Source: Fallopia convolvulus (Eukaryota; Streptophyta; Magnoliopsida; Caryophyllales; Polygonaceae). Taken from it: DNA of 64,000 nt. The stretch is taken from positions 13,870,272-13,934,271 of the forward strand of contig OZ024728.1 in the NCBI GenBank assembly GCA_964016875.1, given 5' to 3'. The notes beneath the pieces were generated by a model, which was not told the DNA's origin, made no database searches, and saw nothing but the letters and a program-made list of their open reading frames with translations. The translations under genes were made by a program, and so were the position numbers. Shown here in pieces: positions 1-10,674 of this stretch. Each line of letters begins with the position of its first letter. The stretch's first letter is position 1.

Positions 1-726
1 TCTCCGAGTCACGCCCAATAAATCCAATACCACACCCATCCTTCAGCACTGAGGCGTCACAATTAACAATCACCCAACAAGTTTCAGGCTTTGTCCAGTT
101 GTCCCCTGCATCTGCTTTTGGACCACACTGCACAGGGCTATACAACTCCACCCAATTATGAGCCACAAGACAAAATCTCCAACTTTGATCTATTAACTCC
201 GCCGGATGAACCATCTTTCCTTCAAAAATCAGCAGGTTACATGCCCTCCAAATTCTCCATACTAATCTGTCCAAAGTTCAAAACTACTCGACTCCATATT
301 GTTCAGCAAAAAATCTGTCCAATCTCTAAATGTTAACTCCCGCTTCCGGTTTAAACTCTGGAAATTGATCCCAAATTAGCTGCGTTAAAACACATTGCAA
401 AAGAGCATGTTCAACTGATTCCTCTCTTTCACATCTCGGGCAATCGGCAAAATTCACAATCTTTCTATATTTTAGATTTTTCCGGCAAGGTAATATGTCT
501 TTACAAGCTCTCCACATGAAAGATCGAACTCTGGGCATGATTTTGAACCTCCATAATTTCTTCCAAAACGAACCCATCGATGAACCAACACCACTCCCTT
601 GATCTTCAGTCAGCAACATATCAAACTGCAACTTATAAGCTGACTTTACAGTAAACTCCCCATGTGTTGTGTAAAACCATACTAATTCATCTGGAACAAC
701 AACATCCACCAAATGAATTCCAAGAA
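1..726 (-). pseudogene. LINE ORF2 3' part: zinc-binding RT tail and start of RNase H
   Basis: This is the downstream part of a non-LTR retrotransposon (L1-type LINE) polyprotein on the minus strand. Around 326-712 it encodes the zf-RVT module that follows plant LINE reverse transcriptases, with the pattern GEFTVKSAYKL, then FWKKLWRFKIMPRVRSFMWR, and a Cys-rich stretch (CPRCEREESVEHALLQC). From about 90 down to 1 the minus strand reads CWVIVNCDASV and GIGFIGRDSE, the start of a type I RNase H domain, which runs off the window edge. Frameshifts or stops lie between the modules, so it is dead. The piece is continuous with 2165-3540 once the solo LTR at 727-2159 is removed. Confidence 0.85.
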
Positions 727-2159
727 TGATGTTCGTGTTTTTAGCTTAGTTTTTGAGTGTTTTTCTAAGTTGTTTAGTTTAGTTAGTTGTGCTTTCTTGT
801 TAGTTTTGTGTCTTTTTAGATGAGTTTGCATATTTTGTGAAAAGTATGGAAGCTACTCTCTTTTTATGTTTTTCTGTAGGTTTTTGAAGCAAGTTGGAGC
901 AATCTGGAGGCATCGAGATAGAGAGGAGACAGGAGCATGGCAAGCTAAAGAGGAGATAAGGAAATTTAAAGAGATCCCGAAAAATCCAAAAGAAGATGTG
1001 AATAGGTACAAGAAAACAAGATCACACAAGCTCGTTACCGACCGATGAGGGTTCGGTACCGAGGCTTGCATCAAACGAGAAGTGGCTGAAATTCAGCAAG
1101 AGTCTACCGACCCTGACAAGGTCGACACCAAGGGTTCCCTGTGTCGGTAGATGTAGCCGACATCGAACTTTTAATGATTTTATTCCATAATCTTTAAGTT
1201 TTAGAAAGTTCTATCTTTATGGAAACTTTTTAAATAGCTTTTCTAGTATAAATACTCTTGTCTTTAATAGTTTGAGGGGGATGGTTGGGCGAATTGAGGG
1301 GAGACTTGAAACACGCACGTCTTTTCCCTAGTTTTCTGATTTAGATTGCCCCTAAGGAGACTTGAAGAAGAAGTTTGTTATTTTTGGTTGTTTTCTGAGA
1401 CAAGAAGTGTTATTAATTCAAGTAAGCTTTAGTTTTGATTCGAAGTTATGTCTTTATTCAAGTATTTTGTTTGTTTTTCCTTAAGCATGTGTGAGAAGTC
1501 CTGTGCATGAATGATGATGCGATGAATAATTGAATGCCTTCTATCTATTCTTTACTTGTTTTGTGCTTATGCTTTGATGAAAGTCAAGGTAATTCGAGTT
1601 TGTGGCTTAATCGAAAGAGAAAGTTATGAACTTGAATGTTGATAATGTTTGATAACGAAAGTTACAAACTTTGGATCAAAACTAAGTAGAAAGTGAATTG
1701 ATTTATGAAAGTAGATTGGTTTACTTGTTTTAATCAATGAAAGTTGATGACTTTATTCAAGGCATGATATTTATGATTCATATTATCTCGATTGCATGAT
1801 TGTGTTGTGGTAGACCCTCGTCCTAGATACTTTCTCTTATTTGAAAGTTCGTATTACTCTCTGTTTTGCATCGACACCGAGTCTCTTTACCTCGGTACCG
1901 AGCCTGTGTTTTCTATGTTGAAACTACTTCGTTTTAGTTTAAGTACAACATCGATATCGACCCTGACAAGGTCGGTACCGACATGTTTGGCTCGTTAGCT
2001 GATCGTTATTCCTTGTCTTGTTTCTTTTTTGTGTGTTCTTTCACTTTTATAGATTAATAGTTAAACATAACCTTGCTTCCCGTGGACGATCCTGACTCCC
2101 TATACTTAACGGGGTCTTGACTACAAATTTATTTGTTGTCAGTAAAAACCCTTTCAACA
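727..2159 (+). mobile_element. Solo LTR (Athila-type), TSD AAGAA
   Basis: The element begins TGATGTTCG and ends CTTTCAACA, about 1433 bp. It is flanked by the 5-bp target duplication AAGAA (722-726 and 2160-2164). No internal domain or second LTR is present, so it is a solo LTR left by LTR-LTR recombination. A related copy lies at 18181-19490. Near its 3' end it has GTGGACGATCCTGACTCCC and AACGGGGTCTTGA, resembling the 3' end of Athila-lineage LTRs. It sits inside a LINE. Orientation was chosen by the matching copy; no coding capacity is seen. Confidence 0.85.
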
Positions 2160-2164
2160 AAGAA

Positions 2165-3540
2165 CCATCTCAACATCACATGGAGCTAACATCTCCCTCG
2201 CAACAGACTCTCTCCAGGCCCCAACATCCCAGTTGATAAGATCAAACACCTTAAGATTCGGATCAACAACTCTAAAATTCCCCGCCACACGGAAAGACGT
2301 TGGCCTTGGTCACCATTTATCCCGCCACACCGACAAAGAGCTTCCATTTCCCACTTGCCAATAAATTCCCTTGTCTAAAAGTTCCTTGGCTTTCACCAGG
2401 CTGCGCCAAGCGTAGCCAGGATTATAGCCCAAATTTGCTTCCAAAAAGGAGGAATTTGGAAAATAGCGGCTCTTATACAGCCTAGCAAGAAACGAGTCTG
2501 GAAATTGTATAATCCTCCAGCCTTGGCGTGCCAATAAGGCCAGGTTGAAAGCCTCCAAATCTCTGAATCCCAAACCACCCTGGTACTTCAGAAAGCATAG
2601 TCTCTTCCAACTCATCCAGTTAACTGATCTGTCCTTTCCACCCCCTTTCCAAAGAAAATTACACATGAGCTGTTCAATCTCCCTGCACAAAGACGTCGGG
2701 AACAAGAAACAGGACATGGCATACATAGGTATTGACTGAATCACGAATTTAATGAAAATCTCCTTTCCCGCGCGAGAAAGAGTACACGCCTTCCAGCTGC
2801 TCAGCTTTTTCCATACCAGCTCTTTAACTTGCCCAAATATCACTCTTTTAGCTCTCCCAATCATTGCAAGGAGACCTAAATAGCGCTCATGCTTTTCAAC
2901 CTCATGCACATTAAGAATTTCCTGAATTTCTTCCCGTCGAACCTCACTCATGTTTTTGCTAAGGATAATTCAGTTTTTGCAAAGTTGACTTGTTGTCCTG
3001 ATGCTGCTCCATATCGTTGGAGAATATTGACAATTTCTGAGGTCTGTTGACAAGTAGCTTTTGCAAACATCATGCTATCATCCGCAAAAAATAGATGAGA
3101 GACAACCGGAGCATTACGAGCAATTTTGATTCCCCTAATTCGCCTTGCACTCTCACTCTGGCGTATTAAAGCTGACAATCCTTCAGCACACAGGAGAAAT
3201 AAGTAAGGAGACAAAGGATCTCCTTGACGGATACCCCAAAAGGGTAAAAAAACCCGAGATGGATTCCCATCCATAAGCACCGAAAAGGATACACTAGAGA
3301 CACATCTCATGATAAGATCCACCCATTGAGCATAAAAATTCCATCTGCCTCATACATTGCTCCAAAAAACACCATTCCACCATGTCATACGCCTTGGCCA
3401 TGTCCAACTTCAATGCAAGATAACCTGTCTTTCCTGTTCTCAAATTCTTCATATATTAAAAAATCTCAAAAGCAGATAAAACATTATCCTGTGCAATTTC
3501 AACGACATTCATTAACTCAAGCAATTCCAGTGGTATTGGA
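2165..3540 (-). pseudogene. LINE ORF2 reverse transcriptase part
   Basis: Minus-strand L1-type reverse transcriptase. From high to low coordinates it shows KLDMAKAYDMVEW (about 3390-3420), GIRQGDPLSPYLFLLCAEGL, and FADDSMMF, the catalytic FADD box (about 3060-3090). Then comes the RT thumb/linker region (YLGLLAMIGRAKR, GGLGFRDLEAFNLALLARQG, 2310-2951). At least one frameshift separates 2948-3322 from 2310-2951, and stops occur upstream of 3330. The apurinic endonuclease N-terminus is not found, so the element is 5'-truncated near 3540. It continues into 1-726 across the solo LTR insertion. Confidence 0.85.
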
Positions 3541-4812
3541 AGTTTACTTTTGTAGGGAGTATTTAGTGTATTTATAAATCCAAAATTAAGGAGTTAATAG
3601 TGCATGTAATAAAAACAAGTATTAAATTATCATCTTTTCCATTTTAAACTTGTCTTAATTCATGTGCAAAATCAAAAAACAACTTACTTTGTGAAACAGA
3701 GGTAGTATTCCTTTCTCTATGGCTAATGATATATACATACGATAATTTTTTTCCCGATGCACAAACATAACGAAGGCTAGTGCAGACACTGGACTAAGAA
3801 ATTTTCAAAAATTTAGACTGGATCTATTCAACTCATGCAGTATAGTGTTTTGTTATTAATAAAATAGACTTAAGGACAGAAGGAGGAAAATGTGAAGTAA
3901 TAAGCCACTTTGTGTGCTTTCTGTGTCGTATTATAACCAGTATCTAGTAGTGATGGAAAATCGGATAGTTGGTGTTGTTTTGGTTATAAGAGAGTTTTGT
4001 GAAAGTCCATGGCCATAACAGGGGATCGTGCATACGTAAGTCCAACATACAAGCCCGATGGGGTTCCATCCTTAAACCAAATCCTAAAATCAATTGTTAA
4101 TAGGAGGAGTAACCCAATGGCTTATATAGTGGTCTAATTAACTCTCAACTTCCAATGTGGGAAGAGGATTCTCAACAAGTTTCAAATCGTTATGACAATT
4201 AGATAACTCAAGCAATAGACTTTTATAAATGTTTTTGGTATTTTTAGAGTATTGTACTTGATAGAAAACAAACAGAATGTGATAGATATATTGATAGGTG
4301 ATCTTGTTCGATGTGGATAAACTCACCACAAGGTTATTAAAATCGAGATTCTAAGATCGGATCACGAAAGGTCTTATGGATCGGATCGTAAAATCGGATC
4401 GTAAGATCATATAATATCACTAAAACTAATATAATATAGATATTATACCAAAAAAATATAGGTACTAAAACCCAAAAATATATAATTTTATTAAAATTTA
4501 ATGATAATAATGCCTAAAATTGACATTCCAAACTTATATATGCACAAGAAGCACATTTAAAAAATATATATGTTCACATAAAGAGTCGGGGAAAGATTAT
4601 GAGTCTTTATTAGGGAAAAAATGGTAAGATCCAGATCTTGTGATTAACTACACACGACTCAGATTTTTGTCGCTAAATTTATAGCTGAAATTAGTCGCGT
4701 TTTAACCACAAAGTCGTAGTCTTGGGTAATGTTCTGATTATATTTGTGGCTAATGCAATTTCGAGGCTAAGTTTGTGGCTCGTTGTGTTGCTAACGTCTT
4801 GGCTATAGACGC
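3541..4812. other. Intergenic AT-rich sequence, no gene recognised
   Basis: No convincing ORF, RNA gene or terminal repeat was identified. Around 4340-4410 there is a short patch of repeated GGATCGTAA/GATCGGATC motifs, and around 4660-4800 a TTTGTGGCTAA-rich patch. Both look like degraded DNA-transposon ends, but boundaries cannot be drawn. Confidence 0.4.
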
Positions 4813-5956
4813 TGATATGCACAATTATATTGTGTATTTAGGAGGAGTTTTAACATGAGTTTATGGTTATTTTAGGAGTTATATATGCTATTTTCAGCTA
4901 GGAGAAAGAAAACCCGAAGATGCGTCAATTTGGAGTTTTAAAGCTGGATAGAAGGAATTTGAAGTTTGTGCTCTGGTGCTGGCAGCGACCGCCGCCTACC
5001 AGGCGGCGCCCGCCGCCTTTGGCGGTCAAGAGATCCGAGTGTGCTACGTGTTATATTCTGATTGGCCATATCTTTATCAGCTTTATTCCGAGTTTATGTA
5101 TTTTTGGATAGACTTTTTAGACTTAGTTTTGATATATTAGGTTTTAGAGAGTTGCATCTCTCATTCATACACTATTATCGTATTTTCTTTCAGACTTTTT
5201 AGCCTTTCATGGAGAACTAAGCCATTTTGCTTAGTGAGACAGTTTGAAGCTTCGTTTTGACTTTCAGTTGTGAGATTTCTACTCTTTATCTATTGCATGG
5301 AATTATTTTACTCTCTTGTTTGTATTGTTTATGTGATTGATTTCAGCAATTTCTAGGGTTGTTGTTATTGAATCTCAATTGCTAGATCTAGAGAAATTAC
5401 TGGTTGAGTTTCTCTATTTCATAGTAGCAAACTGCATTGTACTAGTATCTGGCTGTGCTAGTCTATTATAGAAGAGAGTTAAATTGCATTCTAGTATAAA
5501 AGCTGGTTGTTCTATGCTAGATTTGTATCCTGATTATATTCCTATTCTTCATGCTGCTTTTGAATTGAATCTTGATAGTTTCAGGGTTATTCAATAAGTT
5601 AGGATTAATAGTATCTGGTTGTGCTATTAATAATATTTGAAAAGGAATTGGAATTCCATATGCATGCGATATTGAGTGAATCTATGATCAACTTGTCAGA
5701 CGAATGTGGATCTCTGGTTGACTAAGTGTTTTCCCTAATTTGATAAAAACTCCAACTTTAATTGCTTTGTTATTTTTGCATGCTAGTTAGTAGTTTATTT
5801 CATAAACCCCCTTTTACTTTAATTGACATAAAATTTACATAGAAAGATAAATCTCCTCCCTGTGGATTCGACCCTTACTTCCCTAAGACTATAGTCTTTA
5901 GGTTGTTAGGACTCTTTTGTATAGCCATGATTTGCACGACCATTTCACGCCTATCA
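4813..5956 (+). repeat. LTR copy 1 of Athila-like element
   Basis: A 1144-bp LTR starting TGATATGCAC and ending CTATCA. The second copy at 9511-10654 has exactly the same length and differs at roughly 20 positions by eye (about 2%). It carries CTGTGGATTCGACCC near the 3' end, a hallmark of Athila LTRs, and a GC-rich GCGACCGCCGCC block near 4985-5030. A 63-codon ORF in it is present in both LTRs and is not treated as a gene. No matching 5-bp duplication was found at the outer borders of the two LTRs. Confidence 0.88.
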
Positions 5957-5959
5957 AAT

Positions 5960-5977
5960 TGGCGCCGTTGCCGGGGA
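5960..5977 (+). other. Primer-binding site, Athila/Tat type
   Basis: TGGCGCCGTTGCCGGGGA lies three bases after the LTR end. It is the usual minus-strand primer site of Athila/Tat-lineage gypsy elements. The second LTR (9511-10654) is followed only by AATTGG of this site, so it has lost a usable primer site. Confidence 0.85.
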
Positions 5978-6033
5978 GGCAATAATTGCCTTTTTGTGTA
6001 ATTTTTGTGCCAATTTTGGTGTGAACCTATCTT

Positions 6034-7065
6034 ATGGTTCACACCCGTGCTACTAATAAATCACCACTTGTTTTTGATCCAGAAATTGAACGGACTCTTT
6101 TCAGAACTCGTCAAGCTGTGCGTGCACTACTGCAAGGAATCCGAACAATGGGTGATCGAGTTACTCTTGAGAGCTTGACAGCTCCTAATCTGAATCAGCC
6201 TACACGTGCAATGCAATTCCCATCCCTTGGTGATGGGGTGAAATTTGAGCTCAAGACAGGAGTAGTCCATCTACTCCCAAAATTCAACGAAACTCCACTT
6301 GAGGATCCCATTCAACACCTTGATGAGTTCCTTGATGTCTGCACTAGCATGTGTCCCTCTGATATTACTGAAGAACAGATGAGGCTGAGAGCGTTTTCTT
6401 TTTCTCTGAAGGAATCCGCTAAAGACTGGTATCATGCTCTACCTCCTGGAAGCGTTACTACTTGGGTGAACTTGAAGAAGTTGTTTCTAGACAAATACTT
6501 CCCTGCAATCAAGTCTAATCAACTCAAGAAGCAGATTTGCAACATAGAGCAATTCCCCAACGAGTCGCTTTATGAATATTTTGAGAGCTTCAGGAAGCTG
6601 GTAAAGAGTTGTCCCTACCATGGTTATGCTAATCATGATCTTATTCTCTATCTCCATGGAGGACTCTGTGAGGAAGACAGGCGATTGGTCAATTTCTCTT
6701 GTGGTGGAAACATCATGAAAAGAACCTATGAAGAGGCTCTAGACATCTTTTCTACGCTGGCTGATGAATCTAGGCAATATACTGGAAGAGGTTCTAAAAA
6801 CTTGTCGGCCGCCAACTCTCACTCTAAAATTGATCAAGCTGATTTTGATGTGCTAAAAGAAGAAGTGAGGCGGTTGAAGCTGAAGGGTACTGCTCAACAG
6901 GCTAAGGCTTGTGGAATCTGTAATGATGCCTTTCATCCTACTGATGCATGTCCTACACTACAAGAGAAAGTGAATGCGGTTGGAGGGTATCAAATGAAGC
7001 CAAGAAATGATCCTTATTCAAACACTTACAACCCAGGCTGGAAAGATCATCAGAACTTCAGGTGG
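6034..7065 (+). pseudogene. Athila-like gag, truncated
   Basis: Gag (capsid) of an Athila-like gypsy element, open from the ATG at about 6034. The retrotransposon-gag core is recognisable by FSLKESAKDWYHALPPGSVT, the LFLDKYFPA segment and QICNIEQFPNESLYEYFE. A zinc knuckle of C-x2-C-x4-H-x4-C form (CGICNDAFHPTDAC) follows around residue 300. After GWKDHQNFRWR the reading frame enters unrelated GC-rich sequence at about 7066, so protease, RT, RNase H and integrase are all missing. The 6154-6848 part is repeated in reverse orientation at 7426-8120. It cannot act alone. Confidence 0.85.
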
Positions 7066-7425
7066 AGAGTGAGTCATAAAAAAAGACAAAGAGGGAGAGG
7101 AGAGGTTTCAATCTCAGATCCACCTCAGATCCGGATAGATCCGACCCGTTCAAGACCACCGTTTGCTCGCCGCCGTTCGCTCGCCGCCGTTCGCAGCGAC
7201 CGTCGCTCGCCTCCAAGCAATCCTAGCCCCCGGATCTTTCGAGGTTACGAAGAAATTCAAAGCGGCGACCGCTGCCAAGAACGCGTTCATAGCAGCGACC
7301 GCCGCTCGCTCGCCGCCTGCCCACCGCCTAGCAATTCGCTCGCTGCTGCATTTTCCGCGCCCGCCGCTTCCTATTTTTCGGGTATTTCTGGCCTTTGCTT
7401 CTCTATTTTCGGTCCTTTAAGCATT
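7066..7425. other. GC-rich insert of unknown origin within the hairpin loop
   Basis: A sharply GC-rich block rich in CGCCGC/GCTCGC, unlike the AT-rich surroundings. It replaces everything after gag residue ~345. It resembles a 5' untranslated or promoter-proximal host sequence, or part of another LTR. The LTRs here also carry a GCGACCGCCGCC block, but the two are not obviously homologous. Open frames exist on both strands only because of composition. Confidence 0.5.
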
Positions 7426-8120
7426 TCAAAATCAGCTTGATCAATTTTAGAGTGAGAGTTGGCGGTCGACAAGTTTTTAGAACCTCTTCCAGTATATTGC
7501 CTAGATTCATCAGCCAACGTAGAAAAGATGTCTAGAGCCTCTTCATAGGTTCTTTTCATGATGTTTCCACCACAAGAGGAATTGACCAATTGCCTGTCTT
7601 CCTCACAGAGTCCTCCATGGAGATAGAGAATAAGATCATGATTAGCATAACCATGGTAGGGACAACTCTTTACCAGCTTCCTGAAGCGCTCAAAATATTC
7701 ATAAAGCGACTCGTTGGGGAATTGCTCTATGTTGCAGATCTGCTTCTTGAGTTGATTAGACTTGATTGCAGGGAAGTATTTGTCCAGAAACAACTTCTTC
7801 AAGTTCACCCAAGTAGTAACGCTTCCAGGAGGTAGAGCATGATACCAGTCTTTAGCGGATTCCTTCAGAGAAAAAGAAAATGCTCTCAGCCTCATCTGTT
7901 CTTCAGTAATATCAGAGGGACACATGCTGATGCAGACATCAAGGAACTCATCAAGGTGTTGAATGGGATCCTCAAGTGGAGTTCCGTTGAATTTTGGGAG
8001 TAGATGGACTACTCCTGTCTTGAGCTCAAATTTCACCCCATTACCAAGGGCTGGGAATTGCACTGCATGTGTAGGCTGATTCAGATTAGGAGCTGTCAAG
8101 CTCTCAAGAGTAACTCGATC
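7426..8120 (-). pseudogene. Inverted second copy of Athila-like gag core
   Basis: On the minus strand it encodes the gag segment from DRVTLESLTAPNLNQP to HSKIDQADFE, colinear with 6154-6848. It is open through the whole arm. The N-terminal codons, zinc knuckle and any pol are missing. At 8120/8121 it is fused head-on to an env-like fragment on the plus strand, and at 7425 it runs into the GC-rich block. Some bases differ from the forward copy (for example GNG for GDG), so the two halves probably came from different element copies or have aged separately. Confidence 0.85.
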
Positions 8121-8701
8121 CTCGTTACACTTATGATATGAGGTTCTTGAAAAACGCTTTAGTGATTGCTGATGCTGGGACACATATTGATTATCTGTTT
8201 GGTCCTCTGGGTGCTTATAAGATTCGTCTGCCCATTGATGGTCTCCCATTTGGACCTAAGTATCATACCTTTGATCTCAGACGGTTGTCAGTTCGTGTTG
8301 CCGCTCCTGGTTCTTCTTCTTCTGCTCCACAGGCTCCTCCTCCATCTACTTCACAGCCTATTCTAGAGACTGCTCCACAGGGCGATACTGTTATGCATGA
8401 GGATGTTCCTGGTTCGAGTATTCCTATTACTTCTGGAGTTGATACTGGTTTGAGTTGGCAGGATGATATGATGCGCCAGATGAGCCAACTTTCAGTTCGT
8501 CAGGAGGAGATGTTTGTTCAGCAGTCTGCTTTATCTACTTCTATAGACCGGATCCACCAGTTTCATCAGGATCAGTCTCAGTTTTTTCAGCAGCAGACTA
8601 GCTACTTTCAGCAGCAGGCTCAGTTTTTCCAGGGGGTGTGGCCCACGTACCCCTCATATCTTGACTATCCACCATATCCACCACCACCGTCTGATCAGTA
8701 G
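8121..8701 (+). pseudogene. Athila-like third ORF, C-terminal fragment
   Basis: The C-terminal part of the extra (env-position) ORF of Athila-like elements, nearly identical to 11339-11919. It reads ALVIADAGTHIDYLFGPL, a Ser/Pro linker, then a Gln-rich tail (FHQDQSQFFQQQ, SYFQQQAQFFQ) and a Pro/Tyr-rich end before the stop at 8701. The start is missing: the fragment begins abruptly in mid-ORF at the junction with the inverted gag. The function of this ORF is unknown. Its position before the 3' LTR is typical of Athila. Confidence 0.75.
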
Positions 8702-9510
8702 TGGTATCTTTCTTTACTTCCCCTTTATTTTATCTTGTCTATACTACATTGAGGACAATGTGTGTTCTAAGTGTGGGGGAGTTGGAATTATATTATTATT
8801 AATATGCTATAAAAATTAAAAAAAAAGAAGAAAAAGCCATAAAAATTGAAAAAAGGCAAAATAAAATCCTGGGATAGACTGAAAACCCGAAAGGGCGGTC
8901 TAGGTAATAAGCAGGTAATCTGGCAGGCACTAGGCCTTGGCAAAAATAGATTCAGAGTGGTGTGAGTTGGTGAGTCCATTATTGAAAAATGAAAAGAGAG
9001 TGTTAGGTGAAAACCTGAAAAGGCGCCTAAGCAAAATGAGTGAAAAAAAAAGAGTGTTTTAGGGCTATCTTTTACCGGCGCAAGAGACATAAGAAGTGGA
9101 GTATATGAGTGTTTTGGGTAGGTTTTCATTAGGAGGTATAAGGTGTAGATTTATGGAGACTTTCACTCTCTTAGTTGGTGTTTTTGATGGACTTGTTAGT
9201 GGTTAGTTTTTTGTGGGTTGATGTTTGATGTTTTGATAGATATTGAGGATTGTTTGGTGGTTTGAGTTGAGCATGATGTTGATTTGATATTGATGATGAT
9301 TTGCTCTTATATGTTCATGATGAGTGGAGTAGGTAGTTAGAGCTTAATTGCCATACCTTGTTGTTTAGGTTGGGTAGTGCTTGCATGAGAATGCTTTTAT
9401 TCCTCTTTTGTAAGCTTCCTTGCATTTTGATGATCTGGGGATTATAGTTTTTATGAGTGATAGTTTTCTGAGTCACTCAGGGACGAGTGAGATTCAAGTG
9501 TGGGGGAGTT
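8702..9510 (+). other. Athila-like 3' non-coding region with polypurine tract
   Basis: Non-coding tail between the env-position ORF and the second LTR. It ends in the polypurine tract AGTGTGGGGGAGTT (about 9497-9510) immediately before the LTR's TGATATGCAC. A second GTGTGGGGGAGTTGG lies at about 8770. The first ~75 bp are duplicated at 11920-11992, after the other env-like ORF copy. Confidence 0.7.
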
Positions 9511-10654
9511 TGATATGCACAATTATATTGTGTATTTAGGAGGAGTTTTAGCATGAGTTTATGGTTATTTTAGGTGTTATATATGCTATTTTCAGCTAGG
9601 AGAAAGAAGACCCGAAGATGCGTCAATTTGGAGTTTTAAAGCTGGATAGAAGGAATTTGAAGTTTGTGCTCTGGTGCTGGCGGCGACCGCCGCCTACCAG
9701 GCGGCGCCCGCCGCCTTTGGCGATCAAGAGATCCGAGTGTGCTACGTGTTATATTCTGATTGGCCATATCTTTATCAGCTTTATTCCGAGTTTATGTATT
9801 TTTGGATAGACTTTTTAGACTTAGTTTTGATATATTAGGTTTTAGAGAGTTGCATCTCTCATTCATACACTATTATCGTATTTTCTTTCAGAGTTTTTAG
9901 CCTTTCATGGAGAACTAAGCCCTTTTGCTTAGTGAGACAGTTTGAAGCTTCGTTTTGACTTTCAGTTGTGAGATTTCTACTCTTTATCTATTGCATGAAA
10001 TTATTTTACTCTCTTGTTTGTATTGTTTATGTGATTGATTTCAGCAATTTCTAGGGTTGTTGTTATTGAATCTCAATTGCTAGATCTAGAGAAATTACTG
10101 GTTGAGTTTCTCTATTTCATAGTAGCAAACTGCATTGTACTAGTATCTAGTTGTGCTAGTCTATTATAGAAGAGAGTTAAATTGCATTCTAGTATAAAAG
10201 TTGGTTGTTCTATGCTAGATTTGTATCCTGATTATATTCCTATTCTTCATGCTGTTTTTGAATTGAATCTTGATAGTTTCAGGGTTATTCAATAAGTTAG
10301 GATTGATAGTATTTGGTTGTGCTATTAATTATCTTTGAAAAGGAATTGGAATTCCATATGCATGCGATATTGAATGAATCTATGATCAACTTGTCAGACG
10401 AATGTGGATCTCTGGTTGACTAAGTGTTTTTCCTAATTTGATAAAAACTCCAACTTTAATTGCTTTGTTATTTTTGCATGCTAGTTAGTAGTTTATTTCA
10501 TAAACCCCCTTTTACTTTAATTGACATAAAATTTACATAGAAAGATAAATCTCCTCCCTATGGATTCGACCCTTACTTCCCTAAGACTATAGTCTTTAGG
10601 TTGTTAGGACTCTTTTGTATAGCCGTGATTTGCACGACCATTTCACACCTATCA
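9511..10654 (+). repeat. LTR copy 2 of Athila-like element
   Basis: 1144 bp, same start and end as the copy at 4813-5956. It is followed not by a target duplication but by AATTGGATACAATTCC and another internal region. It therefore serves as the 3' LTR of the left block and the 5' LTR of the right block. The primer site is destroyed after its first six bases. Confidence 0.88.
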
Positions 10655-10674
10655 AATTGGATACAATTCCGAAT

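Larger units (their letters stand above)
6154..8120. repeat. Large inverted repeat of gag (695-bp arms, 577-bp spacer)
   Basis: The left arm is 6154-6848 and the right arm is 7426-8120, reverse-complemented. Both arms are exactly 695 bp and differ at about ten sites by eye (roughly 98% identity). The spacer 6849-7425 holds the zinc knuckle end of gag plus a GC-rich segment. Both arms lie between the two LTRs, so a read-through transcript from the 5' LTR would fold into a long double-stranded stem. No indel is needed to align the arms. Confidence 0.9.

Noticed and set aside
4920..5111. 63-codon ORF, repeated at 9618-9809
   Set aside because: It is conserved only because both copies lie in the two LTRs of one element. 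It shows no domain and overlaps LTR regulatory sequence.
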